NCBI RefSeq assembly: GCF_001476655.1
Contig: NZ_LDRT01000006.1
Coordinates: forward strand, 1-34,753
Source: Microbacterium testaceum
Lineage (GTDB): Bacteria; Actinomycetota; Actinomycetes; Actinomycetales; Microbacteriaceae
Reading direction: 5' to 3'
DNA length: 34,753 bases
Below are positions 23,242 to 31,441 of this stretch, one piece after another. The notes under the pieces were generated by a model. It was not told the DNA's origin, did not search any database, and worked only from the letters and a program-made list of their open reading frames with translations. Both the position numbers and the translations under genes were made by a program. Position 1 is the first letter of the stretch, and the number at the start of each line of letters is the position of its first letter.

Positions 23242-24528
23242 TCAGTCGCGCTCGAGCCTCTCGATCCGCGCGACGAGCCCGGCGCGCTTGGGAGACCGCG
23301 CGGGCAACATGCCCAAGCACAGCCGCAAGACCTCCTCGTCGTCGTGCCCCTCCGCCGTCTCGGCATAAGCGAGAAGCACGTCGACACCCGCCTCGGCGAG
23401 CAGCGCCTCACGCAGCGCCGAGCGCACCGACTCCCGCACCTCGACCACCCCCGGGGCATCCGACTCGGGCAGCACGGGCCCCGCATAAGCAGCGAGGGCC
23501 ACGCGGTGAGCACCGCGATCCAGCAGCGACAGCACGTGCTGCGCGTCGGTCTCCAACCCGTCGGGCAGACGATACGGACGGGATGCCGGGACCAGGCGGG
23601 GCGCGACGGGGACGAGAGCGCGACGCAACCGCACCATCTCGGGCCGGAGCGTCTCGACCGCCGCGTGGCCGTAGACCGCCTCGCTCAGCGCCTCGGCCGA
23701 CAGCCCCTCGCGGTGGACGGCGAGCAGAAGCAGGATCTCGGCGTGGCGGGCGCTGAGCTCGAGCGTCCCGCCACCGACCTCCAGCATCGCCCGATCGCGG
23801 CCGAGGATGCGCAGCAGCGCCCGCGACGGCGCCGATCGCTTCGACGACGGCGCCTGCTGAGCCCGCAGCCGCGCGACGAGGATCTCGCTCTCGATCGCCC
23901 GGGCCGTGGCATCCACCAGCAACTGCGCTTGCGGAGTCACCGCCTCAGGGCCTCCCGTGACGTCGATCACTCCGAGGAGTCGGCGCGACTCCGGGTCGTG
24001 CACGGGCGCCGCGGTGCATGACCACGGCTGCACGAGACGGTTGAAATGCTCCGCGCCGCGGATCTGCACCGACCGATCGAGCGTCAGCGCCGTTCCCGGG
24101 GCCGAGGTGCCCACGGCGTCCTCCGCCCAGTTCGCCCCCGCGACGAACCCCATGTCGCCGGTCAGGGTGCGGATATGCCGGTCGCCCTCGACCCACAGCA
24201 GGCGTCCTGCGGCGTCGCCGACCGCGACGACCACCCCCGACTCCTCGGCCGACCCGGGCAGCAGCAGCGCGCGGACCATGTCCATCACCCCGGCGAGCGG
24301 GTGTGCGCGGCGGTACGCCTCGAGCTCGTCGCTCGCGAGATCGAGGGAGGGGAGCCCTTCCGGACCGACGAGGGATGCCAACGACCGTCGCCAGGAGTCG
24401 CGCACGAGCGCACGCACGTCGCCGAGCCGGCGGTCTTCGTTGCCGGCGAGCAGCTCATCATGGGCACGCGCGATGAGCAACCCCGAGGTCTCGGGGGACA
24501 CGGTCGGACGCGACCACGGAGAAGACAC
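23242..24528 (-). CDS. GAF-domain transcriptional regulator with winged-helix C-terminus
   Basis: This 428-residue protein is likely the activator of the adjacent alcohol and aldehyde dehydrogenases. An N-terminal helical segment (RALVRDSWRRSL) precedes a GAF sensor domain (about 75-225, with DRHIRTLTGDMGFVAGANWA and EDAVGTSAPGTALTLDRSV, the typical AcoR/MimR form). The C-terminal half does not carry the AAA+ and Fis modules of AcoR. Instead LELSARHAEILLLLAVHREG and the ETLRPEMVRLRRAL segment resemble an OmpR/SARP-type winged helix, followed by a helical repeat-like tail. The GTG at 24526-24528 is chosen because GGGAG precedes it and a TACACT promoter box lies 34 bases upstream; the longer frame to 24696 crosses that promoter. 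Confidence 0.83.
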   Translation of the reverse strand: MSSPWSRPTVSPETSGLLIARAHDELLAGNEDRRLGDVRALVRDSWRRSLASLVGPEGLPSLDLASDELEAYRRAHPLAGVMDMVRALLLPGSAEESGVVVAVGDAAGRLLWVEGDRHIRTLTGDMGFVAGANWAEDAVGTSAPGTALTLDRSVQIRGAEHFNRLVQPWSCTAAPVHDPESRRLLGVIDVTGGPEAVTPQAQLLVDATARAIESEILVARLRAQQAPSSKRSAPSRALLRILGRDRAMLEVGGGTLELSARHAEILLLLAVHREGLSAEALSEAVYGHAAVETLRPEMVRLRRALVPVAPRLVPASRPYRLPDGLETDAQHVLSLLDRGAHRVALAAYAGPVLPESDAPGVVEVRESVRSALREALLAEAGVDVLLAYAETAEGHDDEEVLRLCLGMLPARSPKRAGLVARIERLERD

Positions 24529-24561
24529 GGAACTCCCATCGGCGGTGACGGAGGTGCGTCC

Positions 24562-24567
24562 AGTGTA
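24562..24567 (-). promoter_or_regulatory. -10 box of the GAF-regulator gene
   Basis: TACACT on the minus strand lies upstream of the GTG at 24528 and inside the longer reading frame, arguing against the earlier ATG at 24696. Confidence 0.5.
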
Positions 24568-24709
24568 GGTCCGCGGACGCGCGGACGGGAGGGTCGACGG
24601 CGGGATGCCAGCCTCCGCCGACGGAGAGCGGGTCCGCCCCGCGGGCGCGTCCGCGAACAACCGCTCGGCGTGTCGGTCCCGGCATCCGAAGTCCATTCAC
24701 ACGCATTGA

Positions 24710-24724
24710 TGAGACGGGTTCTCA
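24710..24724. promoter_or_regulatory. Inverted repeat in the regulator/adh divergent gap
   Basis: TGAGA-CGGGT-TCTCA is a perfect 5-bp-arm inverted repeat about 80 bp upstream of the alcohol dehydrogenase start, in the divergent gap. It is a possible regulator site. The short arms make it tentative. Confidence 0.3.
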
Positions 24725-24804
24725 AGCCGAGGAAACGCCGTCGACCCCCTCGACACGCGCCACCCCCCGGGCAGACGGTGGAGACAACGAAAGAAAGGGA
24801 TGCC

Positions 24805-25839
24805 ATGAAGGCAGTGCAGTATCGCGAGATCGGCAAAGGCCCCGAGGTCGTCGAGATCGAGGAGCCCCACGCGGGTCCGGGCCAGGTGCGTCTCAAGGTG
24901 ACGGCGGCGGGGCTGTGTCACTCCGACTGGTTCGTGATGGACCTCCCCGAGGAGCAGTACACCTACGGACTTCCCCTCACGCTCGGTCACGAGGGCGCCG
25001 GCATCGTCGATGAGCTCGGCGAGGGCGTCGAGGGCGTGAACATCGGCGAGGCCTACGCCATCTACGGACCGTGGGGCTGCGGCCGCTGCCATGCCTGCGC
25101 GAAGGGTGCCGAGAACTACTGCCCGCACGCGGCGGAGATGGGCATCACCCCTCCCGGTCTCGGCAGCCCGGGAGCCATGGCCGAGTACGTGATCGTCGAC
25201 GATCCGCGCCACCTCGCGCCCCTCGGCGACCTCGATCCCGTCGAGACCGTGTCTCTCACCGACGCCGGCCTCACGCCGTACCACGCGATCGTCTCCGCGA
25301 AAGAGAAGCTGTACCCCGGTGCGGCCGCCGTCGTGATCGGGGTCGGAGGCCTCGGCCACGTCGGCGTCCAGATCCTGCGCGCGATCACGCAGGCGACCGT
25401 CATCGCAGTCGACCTCGGCGAGGACAAGCTGGCCCTCGCGCGCGAGGTCGGCGCGCACCACACCGTGACCTCCGACGAGCACGCCGCGGAGCGCATCCGC
25501 GAGCTGACGAACGGTCTCGGTGCCGCCGCGGTCTTCGACTTCGTCGGCGTGCAGCCGACGATCGACCTCGCCCGACAGGTCGCCGGGATCGACAGCTTCA
25601 TCCACATCGTCGGGATCGGCGGGGGCATCCTTCCCGCCGGATTCTTCTCGACGCCGATGGGTGCCGCCGTGCGTGCGCCGTACTGGGGGACGCGCAGCGA
25701 GCTCATCGAGGTGCTCGATCTCGCGCGCAGCGGCGCGGTCGGCGTCCACGTCGAGCGCTACGGCTTCGATGGCGCCGTCGAGGCGTACAAGAAGCTGCAC
25801 GCGGGGAAGGTGCGCGGGCGCGCGGTCGTCGTTCCCTGA
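24805..25839 (+). CDS. Zinc-dependent alcohol dehydrogenase, AdhA/AdhP-like
   Basis: This 344-residue medium-chain dehydrogenase has the catalytic zinc ligands Cys38 (GLCHSD) and His62/Glu63 (GHEG), with Asp153 in LTDAG at the third ligand position, as in NAD(P)-dependent AdhP-type enzymes. The structural zinc site is the four-cysteine cluster C92, C95, C98 and C106 (CGRCHACAKGAENYC). The Rossmann motif is GVGGLGHVG. It oxidises a primary or secondary alcohol to the aldehyde or ketone that the ALDH at 20739-22289 can process. GAAAGGGA precedes the ATG at 24805, and the frame extending further 5' is a shadow of the regulator gene. Alcohol specificity cannot be read from sequence. Confidence 0.92.
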   Translation: MKAVQYREIGKGPEVVEIEEPHAGPGQVRLKVTAAGLCHSDWFVMDLPEEQYTYGLPLTLGHEGAGIVDELGEGVEGVNIGEAYAIYGPWGCGRCHACAKGAENYCPHAAEMGITPPGLGSPGAMAEYVIVDDPRHLAPLGDLDPVETVSLTDAGLTPYHAIVSAKEKLYPGAAAVVIGVGGLGHVGVQILRAITQATVIAVDLGEDKLALAREVGAHHTVTSDEHAAERIRELTNGLGAAAVFDFVGVQPTIDLARQVAGIDSFIHIVGIGGGILPAGFFSTPMGAAVRAPYWGTRSELIEVLDLARSGAVGVHVERYGFDGAVEAYKKLHAGKVRGRAVVVP

Positions 25840-25848
25840 TCGTCACCT

Positions 25849-25892
25849 CGAGGGGGTGGCATCCGTTCTTCGAGACGGATGCCACCCCCTCG
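25849..25892 (+). terminator. Very long terminator hairpin after the alcohol dehydrogenase
   Basis: An 18-bp perfect stem, with arms 25849-25866 and 25875-25892 around an 8-base loop, follows the stop codon by 9 bases. The centre of each arm is the GGCATCC/GGATGCC word. Strong and probably bidirectional. Confidence 0.87.
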
Positions 25893-26000
25893 GCGTTTCC
25901 CCGCGCCACCGTCCCGCGGAGTTGCCTCGTTCTGCAGTGCCGTCGTGAGCAGAATCCGCTGTCCCCTCCGCAGGACGGCCGGCGACACGCCATCGCATCG

Positions 26001-26028
26001 CGCACTACTGTGCAGTGCGTGGTACTGT
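26001..26028 (+). promoter_or_regulatory. PadR promoter with overlapping inverted repeat
   Basis: CGCACT (26001-26006) and AGTGCG (26014-26019), 7 bp apart, sit directly upstream of a -10 box TACTGT (26023-26028). A second TACTGT (26006-26011) overlaps the first arm and the spacer. A repressor bound here would block the promoter, as expected for PadR autoregulation. Confidence 0.5.
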
Positions 26029-26056
26029 CCGAGGCAGAGAAGCGAAGGGAGTGCGC

Positions 26057-26413
26057 GTGGATACGACGCAGTTGTTGAAGGGGGTGCTGGATGCCGCCGT
26101 GCTGGCGGTCGTGCAGCACGACGACGGGTACGGCTACGACATCGTGCGCCGCCTGCGCGAAGCGGGGCTCGGCGAAGTCGGAGACGCGTCCGTGTACGGC
26201 ACGCTGCGACGCCTCTACTCCGCGGGGGCACTGTCGAGCTACGTCGTGCCGTCCGAGGGCGGGCCGCACCGCAAGTACTACGCGATCAACCCGCAGGGCA
26301 GAGAACTGCTCGATACCCAGCGCGAGAGCTGGGCCCACTTCTCCACCGCCATGACGACCCTCCTTGACGACACCACCCCCACGAAGCTGCGCACGATCGG
26401 AGACGCCCGATGA
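26057..26413 (+). CDS. PadR-family transcriptional regulator
   Basis: This 118-residue protein is a PadR-type winged helix: LLKGVLDAAVLAVVQ opens the fold, YGYDIVRRLREAGLG and SVYGTLRRLYSAG are the conserved DNA-binding helices, and the wing PHRKYYAINPQG follows. The GTG at 26057 has AGGGAG five bases upstream and no better ATG is available; a longer frame begins at 26015. It overlaps the membrane protein gene by 4 bp. Such small PadR proteins usually repress their own operon, and a matching inverted repeat overlaps the promoter. Confidence 0.9.
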   Translation: MDTTQLLKGVLDAAVLAVVQHDDGYGYDIVRRLREAGLGEVGDASVYGTLRRLYSAGALSSYVVPSEGGPHRKYYAINPQGRELLDTQRESWAHFSTAMTTLLDDTTPTKLRTIGDAR

Positions 26414-27537
26414 TCACCACACCCGTGCACGACGGCATCCGCGCCTTTGCCGCCGCGGTCCGCACGCACCTCGATGACCTCCCCGCCGACGACGTCGACG
26501 ATCTCCTCGACGGTCTCGAGGCGGACCTCTCGGATCAAGCCGCCGAGGCCGGCGACGCTTTCACGCTTCCGGATGCCGCGACCTACGCCGCCGAACTCCG
26601 CGCGGCCGCGGGGCTCCCGGAGCGCGATGCAAACGCAGGAACACCCCAGAAGACGTCACTGATCCAGCGGGCGCAGCAGCGGTGGCAGCGTCTCGGCGAG
26701 AGCCTCGCCGCGAACCCCGCCGGCGCGTGGCTGCTCGACCTGCTGTCGGCGGTCCGCCCCGTGTGGTGGCTGGTCCGCGCGGCGGTCTGGTACGTCGCCG
26801 TCTTCCTTCTGATGCTGGTGTTCTCACCCTTCACGACGATCGGCGGGGCCCTCTCCCCGGCGCTCGTACTGACGCGGAACCCCGGCGCATGGCTGCTCCT
26901 GCTCGGTGCGGTGCTGCTCAGCGTGCAGTGGGGCCGGGGACGGTGGCTGCCGCGCCGGTGGCTGCACGGCCTCGCCGCGATCGCGAACATCGGCGCGATC
27001 GTCCTGCTGCCGTTCTTCCTCGCGATCGGCTCCTCGGCGCTCACCCAAGCCGTCACCCGCGAGGACACGCCGAGCGCGTACGTCCCTCCCGGGCTCTCGC
27101 TCGACGGAGAACGCGTCCGCAACATCTTCGCGTTCGACGCGGAAGGCAATGCGATCCCGCTGGTCCAGCTGTACACCCAGGACGGCACACCGCTCACGAC
27201 CGTCGGCCGCGACCTCGGGGAGACGTACGACTCGTACTTCTACGGCGGCGGCGGACCCGTCCCCGTGCCCTATCTCGTGCCCGGCGGAAGCGAGGCGTGG
27301 AATGTCTTCCCCCTGCGCGAGATTCCCGCGGGCCAGGACCCCACGTGGACGAACCCCGGGAGCGACGTGGCGAAAGCGCGCGACACGACCTTCCCGTTCC
27401 TGAAGGTGCAGCCGCTACCCGACGCGGCGGCACCCACCCCGGGCGCCTCCCCGACCCCGGCCGGCCCCTCGTCAGACGCGACGCCGGCCGCGACGCAGCC
27501 GGCCCCCACTCCGACCGAGGCAGGGGTCACCCCGTGA
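26410..27537 (+). CDS. HAAS-type (DUF1700-like) membrane protein
   Basis: This 375-residue protein has an N-terminal soluble HAAS-like helical domain (about 1-70, with LPADDVDDLLDGLEADLSDQ), a cytoplasmic linker, and three to four membrane helices (about 118-138, 158-173, 187-208). It ends in an extracytoplasmic beta-rich region with SLDGERVRNIFAFDAEGNAI and a Pro/Thr/Ala-rich tail. HAAS-domain membrane proteins in PadR operons are thought to sense membrane or envelope state through the PadR partner. The 4-bp overlap with PadR supports a joint role. The end of the gene overlaps a tiny ORF by 4 bp (GTGA), and its tail is partly copied downstream. Confidence 0.8.
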   Translation: MITTPVHDGIRAFAAAVRTHLDDLPADDVDDLLDGLEADLSDQAAEAGDAFTLPDAATYAAELRAAAGLPERDANAGTPQKTSLIQRAQQRWQRLGESLAANPAGAWLLDLLSAVRPVWWLVRAAVWYVAVFLLMLVFSPFTTIGGALSPALVLTRNPGAWLLLLGAVLLSVQWGRGRWLPRRWLHGLAAIANIGAIVLLPFFLAIGSSALTQAVTREDTPSAYVPPGLSLDGERVRNIFAFDAEGNAIPLVQLYTQDGTPLTTVGRDLGETYDSYFYGGGGPVPVPYLVPGGSEAWNVFPLREIPAGQDPTWTNPGSDVAKARDTTFPFLKVQPLPDAAAPTPGASPTPAGPSSDATPAATQPAPTPTEAGVTP

Positions 27538-27632
27538 CCGAGCAGCCGCGCATCATCAGCATCGACCTGACGCACCTCGTGACGGCGGCGCTGGCGACCG
27601 ACCGCCCCGCCGAAGACGAGGGGGATCGGTAG
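27534..27632 (+). CDS. Tiny ORF 1 (32 aa), coupled to the HAAS gene
   Basis: A 32-residue ORF starts with GTG overlapping the HAAS gene's stop (GTGA). It encodes TEQPRIISIDLTHLV followed by a short Ala-rich and acidic tail (EDEGD). It is too short for a recognised family. A near copy follows at 27742, with core PRI(I/V)SIDLTHLV-x-AAL in both. The pair is good evidence that the ORFs are translated. Function unknown; it could be a membrane-surface peptide, a regulator of the PadR/HAAS pair, or a leader peptide. Confidence 0.55.
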   Translation: MTEQPRIISIDLTHLVTAALATDRPAEDEGDR

Positions 27633-27691
27633 GGGGACGAGAGACCCGTTCGGGGTGTGACAGGGCTCGCGGGGGCGGCCCCGTTCCGGTG

Positions 27692-27745
27692 GCCACCAGC
27701 ACGGATACCGCCCCCACACCGACCCCGACAGCGCCGACGCCGTGA
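27692..27745 (+). pseudogene. Duplicated remnant of the HAAS gene's 3' end
   Basis: This stretch reads in frame as a Thr/Pro-rich tail (ATSTDTAPTPTPTAPTP) ending in TGA at 27743-27745, overlapping the GTG of the second tiny ORF. It matches the layout of the true HAAS tail (PAPTPTEAGVTP, then GTGA). It is best explained as a tandem duplication of the tail plus tiny ORF, with only the last codons kept. It has no start or body of its own. Confidence 0.5.
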
Positions 27746-27828
27746 GCGACGAGCCGCGGATCGTGAGCATCGATCTCACCCACCTCGTGCTCGCGGCCCT
27801 CCAGGAGGAGCGCGTCAGGGAGGAGTGA
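27742..27828 (+). CDS. Tiny ORF 2 (28 aa), paralogue of tiny ORF 1
   Basis: GTG start at 27742, overlapping the remnant tail's TGA as in copy 1, then SDEPRIVSIDLTHLVLAALQEERVREE and a stop. About 15 of the first 20 residues match tiny ORF 1, with conservative changes elsewhere. The two C-terminal tails differ: Ala/Pro and acidic in copy 1, Glu/Arg in copy 2. Conservation despite separate drift suggests selection on the peptide. Confidence 0.55.
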   Translation: MSDEPRIVSIDLTHLVLAALQEERVREE

Positions 27829-27836
27829 GGGGAGTG

Positions 27837-27855
27837 CCCGGCAGGGACGGCCGGG
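27837..27855. terminator. Short hairpin between convergent tiny ORF 2 and protease gene
   Basis: CCCGGC (27837-27842) and GCCGGG (27850-27855) form a 6-bp stem with a 7-base loop, immediately before the protease stop on the opposite strand. It is weak for a terminator. Confidence 0.35.
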
Positions 27856-30800
27856 TCAGTCGTCGGACGAGGTCGCGGATCCGTGCCGCCGGCGGACCCG
27901 CGCGGCCACCAGAGCCACCGCGCCGAGGGCGACCAGGAGCGCGGCTACGCTGATCGCGTTCGTCGTGTCGGGGCTGCCGGTCGCACTCAGGCGGGCGCTG
28001 CTCGCTCCCGCCGACGAAGTCGAGGACGAAGCCGTCGAGACCAGGGCGGCCGGCGCTGCCGTCGGCCCACTGGTCGGAACCGCACTCAGACCCCCGGGCG
28101 CCGCTGCCGATGCGCGACTGGCCGTCCGCGAGAACGCCCGCACCTCCGAGATCGTCAGGTAAGAGTCCTCCTTCGCGGTCAGGTGAACGTCGATGGCCGA
28201 GGTCCACGCCGGACTCCCGTCGACACGAACGTCGATCGTCGCCTGTGGCACGTCGCCCTCGGTGTCGATCGGCACCGGCGTCGTCGTCACACGCTCACCC
28301 GAGCGGTCATCGGTGTACGACACACTCACCTCGGCGGGCAGCGAGTGGTCGCCCCCGTCGCGGAATCCGGTCAGCACGACCGTGTCCAGCAGTTGCGGCG
28401 AGGACCATGTGTAGGTCAACGTCTCGGTCGGGTTGGAGCCGTCCCCGCGCCAGTCCGACCACGCCTTGTCGTACAGGTCGCCGTTCACCGTCTGGTCGAT
28501 CGAGTAGCCGGGCTCGGTGTACGAAGCCGTCCGGGTCTCGCTCATCGGCGCCACGTTGACAGCGCTCCCCTCCGTCACGAACACGGTGAGGACCGCCGGG
28601 AGTCCCGGATTCCCGGCGACGGCCGATTCGGCGGTCCCATCGATGCGGACCGAGCCGACGGCATCCAGATCCGCCTGCGTCACCGTCGTCGTGTCCCACG
28701 TCACCGCCGTGTCGAACCGTGCCTCACCGTCGCCGACCTGTGCGGGCACGGTCGAGGGAAGCAGACCCGCGAGGGACGACACCGGCTGGCCCGTCGGTAC
28801 GGTCGCCGAAACAGGATCGGTCCGGCTGAAGTCGCCGACCTCGACGGTGAGCACCGCGTCCGAGAACGGGTTGGCATCGTCATCGACTCCGGTCCCGATC
28901 ACGCGGTAGCTGCCTGCCGCCGCCCAGTCCACACCGGAGGCGTCCCAGGTCACCGGGATGGGTGCATGCGCTCCGTCGGCGTACACGGGGACGACCGTGG
29001 TCGGAAGGTCGACCGGGACACCGGGGATGGTCCGCACCGCCTGCGGCTCGATCGACTTCAGCGCCGTCTCGGCGATCGTGAAGTCGGCCCGGTTGACGGC
29101 GAAGAAGTAGTTGTCGACCGCCTCGATCTTGATGCGGGCGTTCTCTGTCGAGAGGTTCGGGAATGTCACGCTCTCCGAGCCGTCGTTCGCGGTCCGCTCC
29201 GCCAGGACGTGGTCGAAGGTCTTTCCTCCGTCGGTCGACAGCGTGATGCGCACCTCGGGAGCGAGCTCGGGTGCGTCGGTGCCGTTGACCGCCCAGGTGA
29301 TCTCGGTGCTCCGTCCGCCGATCACCGACTGACCGGCATCCGCCTGACTCGTGACCTCGAACGGACCGGCCGCCCGGTCGATGCCGATGTGCACGCCCGC
29401 CATGGCGACGCCCCCACCGTCCGCGCGCTGGTCCCGCGCGGTGACACGGAAGTCGAATCCGCCATTGCCGTTGCCCTCGTACGCCGCGGTCGGCAGGAAC
29501 TCGGAGTAGCAGTCCCGCACCTGCGCCTCGTCGGTCATGTCGCAGAGGCCCGTGTGCGCGTTCGTCGCCCCGCTGAGGATCTGATCCATGTCGGGGAACA
29601 CCCGCGTGGGGACGGGTCCGGCTGCGTTCCGCGCACCGGAGTAGTAGGAGTGGGCCTGCTCGTACGTGAGGTCCGCCGCCTTCGAGAAGATGCGGAACAG
29701 CGGTCCGTCGACTTTGTTCGGGTCGCGGAGTGCGCGTCCGAAGTCGCCGAGGTTCGACTGCTCCCACACGTAGGAGAGTGCGTCTCCGTCGGCGTCGCTG
29801 CCCGAAGCGGTCAGCGCAAAGGGCGTGCGGATGGGGATCGTCCGGCTCTCGGGCGCGGTCACCACCGGGACGGTGTTCGTGGATGCCACGTGCTCCCCGG
29901 CCCACCCCGTCCAGTGGTGCATCTGATCGATGGTGAAGGCGGAGAAGTACGGGTCGACGTTCGACTGCAGATCGTTCTCCCCGCAGATCCCCGGGTAACC
30001 CATGATCGTCGACGCCGAGCCGGGCTCCATGGCCGAGTCGCCCTGGGAGTTCACGCACGCGTTCATGGTGTGCGTGGCCCCGAACTGGTGCCCGATCTCG
30101 TGAGCCAGGTAGTCGGTCGCGAAGATGTCACCCACCGGAGCCGCGAGGGCCGTGCAGCCGCCGGCCTTCCAATAGTCCTGGCCCACGACGTTCCAGTAGG
30201 CCATGCCGCCATCGCTCGATCCCAGCGAGATGTGACCGACATCGAAAGCGTCGTCACCGAGGATGCGTGCCAGAGCTCCCGCATTCGCCGACAGCAGGCC
30301 GTCGCTGCATTCGCGCATGGCATCACGCCAGTAGCACGCATCATTCCCGCAGGCGCCGCCCGGATCGTACGCGGCCGAGTCCGTGTCGAAGTTCAGTTGC
30401 TCGGTGCCGTCGACGAGCTTGAGCTGCACGCCCACATCGTCGTTGTAGATCTGCGCGACGCGGTTGATCATGACGACCTTGGCAGCCAGGACGTTCTCGC
30501 TGCCATAGAACCGCGCGAAGCTGGGGTCGCTCGCGAGCGCGAGCCGGATGACCTGCCGTGTCGCCGTCGGCGCCTCGCCGGCCGCCGCGGCGACGACCGG
30601 TGCCTCCTGGCGGGGTTCGAGGAACTGCGCCGTCCCCTTTCCCTCGCGGGCGGCGTCGCGCCCGTAAGAGATGTGCTGCGGTTTGGCACTGCCCGCATCC
30701 GAGGGGACGGGATCGATGTACCACGGCACCGAGCGGTTGTCGCCGCTGCGCACCGAGGCCGAGACGCCGAGCGGAGTGATACTCAGACGGACCGACGTCG

Positions 30801-31209
30801 TGGGGTCGTCGGTCGCGTGTCCGGCATAGGTCTTCAGTTCCGGATGCCGCGCCGCGAGCTCGTCTTCCATGACGCTGATCGGCTGCACGTCGAAGTCCAC
30901 GAATGCCCCGGTGGGGTCGGGAAGCGTCAGATGCTGCGTCGCGGGGACCGCCGACCGCTGGCTCGTACGGAACGCGCCCGGTCCGGTGAGGACCGACTTC
31001 AGATCGACGTCGAAGGCGGCGACCGGTGCGTCCGTCTTCACGCCCAGCTCGGCCTGTGATCCCGCGGCATCGACCGGGTCCCAGACCGGCTCATCGGTGC
31101 CGGCGGCCGCGGGAGAAGCGGACAACAATGCGGTGGTCAGGACGACGGCGACAGCGGCGGCCGCGGGAGCGATGAACCGCCGCCACCGGCGAGAGGGTGA
31201 ATGAGTCAA
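27856..31209 (-). CDS. Secreted M12-type metalloprotease with sortase-like anchor
   Basis: This 1117-residue secreted zinc protease starts at a TTG (31207-31209) with a clear AAGGAG six bases upstream; the ATG at 31287 is a longer, unsupported alternative. A signal peptide (about 1-37) is followed by a propeptide-like region and a reprolysin-like domain with the zincin motif HEIGHQFGATH (about 370-380; His370, Glu371, His374, His380) and Met-turn TIMGYPG (about 400). Next come a mixed domain (about 440-700), two Big_4-type Ig-like domains (about 712-875) and a discoidin-like domain (about 890-1030). The last part is a Ser/Thr linker, LSATGS, a hydrophobic helix and the RVRRRHG tail, which look like a sortase signal of the LAxTG class. 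Likely wall-anchored and acting on extracellular protein. Confidence 0.87.
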   Translation of the reverse strand: MTHSPSRRWRRFIAPAAAAVAVVLTTALLSASPAAAGTDEPVWDPVDAAGSQAELGVKTDAPVAAFDVDLKSVLTGPGAFRTSQRSAVPATQHLTLPDPTGAFVDFDVQPISVMEDELAARHPELKTYAGHATDDPTTSVRLSITPLGVSASVRSGDNRSVPWYIDPVPSDAGSAKPQHISYGRDAAREGKGTAQFLEPRQEAPVVAAAAGEAPTATRQVIRLALASDPSFARFYGSENVLAAKVVMINRVAQIYNDDVGVQLKLVDGTEQLNFDTDSAAYDPGGACGNDACYWRDAMRECSDGLLSANAGALARILGDDAFDVGHISLGSSDGGMAYWNVVGQDYWKAGGCTALAAPVGDIFATDYLAHEIGHQFGATHTMNACVNSQGDSAMEPGSASTIMGYPGICGENDLQSNVDPYFSAFTIDQMHHWTGWAGEHVASTNTVPVVTAPESRTIPIRTPFALTASGSDADGDALSYVWEQSNLGDFGRALRDPNKVDGPLFRIFSKAADLTYEQAHSYYSGARNAAGPVPTRVFPDMDQILSGATNAHTGLCDMTDEAQVRDCYSEFLPTAAYEGNGNGGFDFRVTARDQRADGGGVAMAGVHIGIDRAAGPFEVTSQADAGQSVIGGRSTEITWAVNGTDAPELAPEVRITLSTDGGKTFDHVLAERTANDGSESVTFPNLSTENARIKIEAVDNYFFAVNRADFTIAETALKSIEPQAVRTIPGVPVDLPTTVVPVYADGAHAPIPVTWDASGVDWAAAGSYRVIGTGVDDDANPFSDAVLTVEVGDFSRTDPVSATVPTGQPVSSLAGLLPSTVPAQVGDGEARFDTAVTWDTTTVTQADLDAVGSVRIDGTAESAVAGNPGLPAVLTVFVTEGSAVNVAPMSETRTASYTEPGYSIDQTVNGDLYDKAWSDWRGDGSNPTETLTYTWSSPQLLDTVVLTGFRDGGDHSLPAEVSVSYTDDRSGERVTTTPVPIDTEGDVPQATIDVRVDGSPAWTSAIDVHLTAKEDSYLTISEVRAFSRTASRASAAAPGGLSAVPTSGPTAAPAALVSTASSSTSSAGASSARLSATGSPDTTNAISVAALLVALGAVALVAARVRRRHGSATSSDD

Positions 31210-31441
31210 CGAGGGCTCCTTGATAAACGGACCGACGGCATACCGAAAGGATCTCCGGACGCGAGGAGTCGCTCGTTCCCGCTGCATTCCGACGTTCCAT
31301 CAGTCCGGATCGACAAGAAGCATCCGTATGACGGGACCGTGTCGTGCACTCGTGCGCGTTAGCGCTCACATTGCGTTTTTCGAGCATAGGGGTGAGATCG
31401 CTCCCACCGATAGACCCGATATCGACGCCCGCGACTCCGCG
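31210..31441. other. Gap between the protease start and cca stop
   Basis: This 232-bp gap upstream of the protease and downstream of cca holds the operator-like site, an AT-rich run (TTGCGTTTTT near 31371-31380) and the protease ribosome site. It presumably contains the protease promoter. No gene is evident. Confidence 0.4.
31357..31370. promoter_or_regulatory. LacI-family-type operator upstream of the protease gene
   Basis: CGTTAGCGCTCACA (minus strand TGTGAGCGCTAACG) contains the AGCGCT core common to LacI/GalR-family operators, with partial palindrome arms. It lies about 150 bp upstream of the protease start. Control by a sugar- or nutrient-responsive repressor is inferred; no LacI gene is in the window. 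Confidence 0.4.

Noticed and set aside
27883..31059. 1058-residue open frame on the plus strand opposite the protease gene
   Set aside because: It is Arg/Gly/Val-rich without domain features and mirrors the third-position bias of the protease gene; a high-GC antisense shadow.
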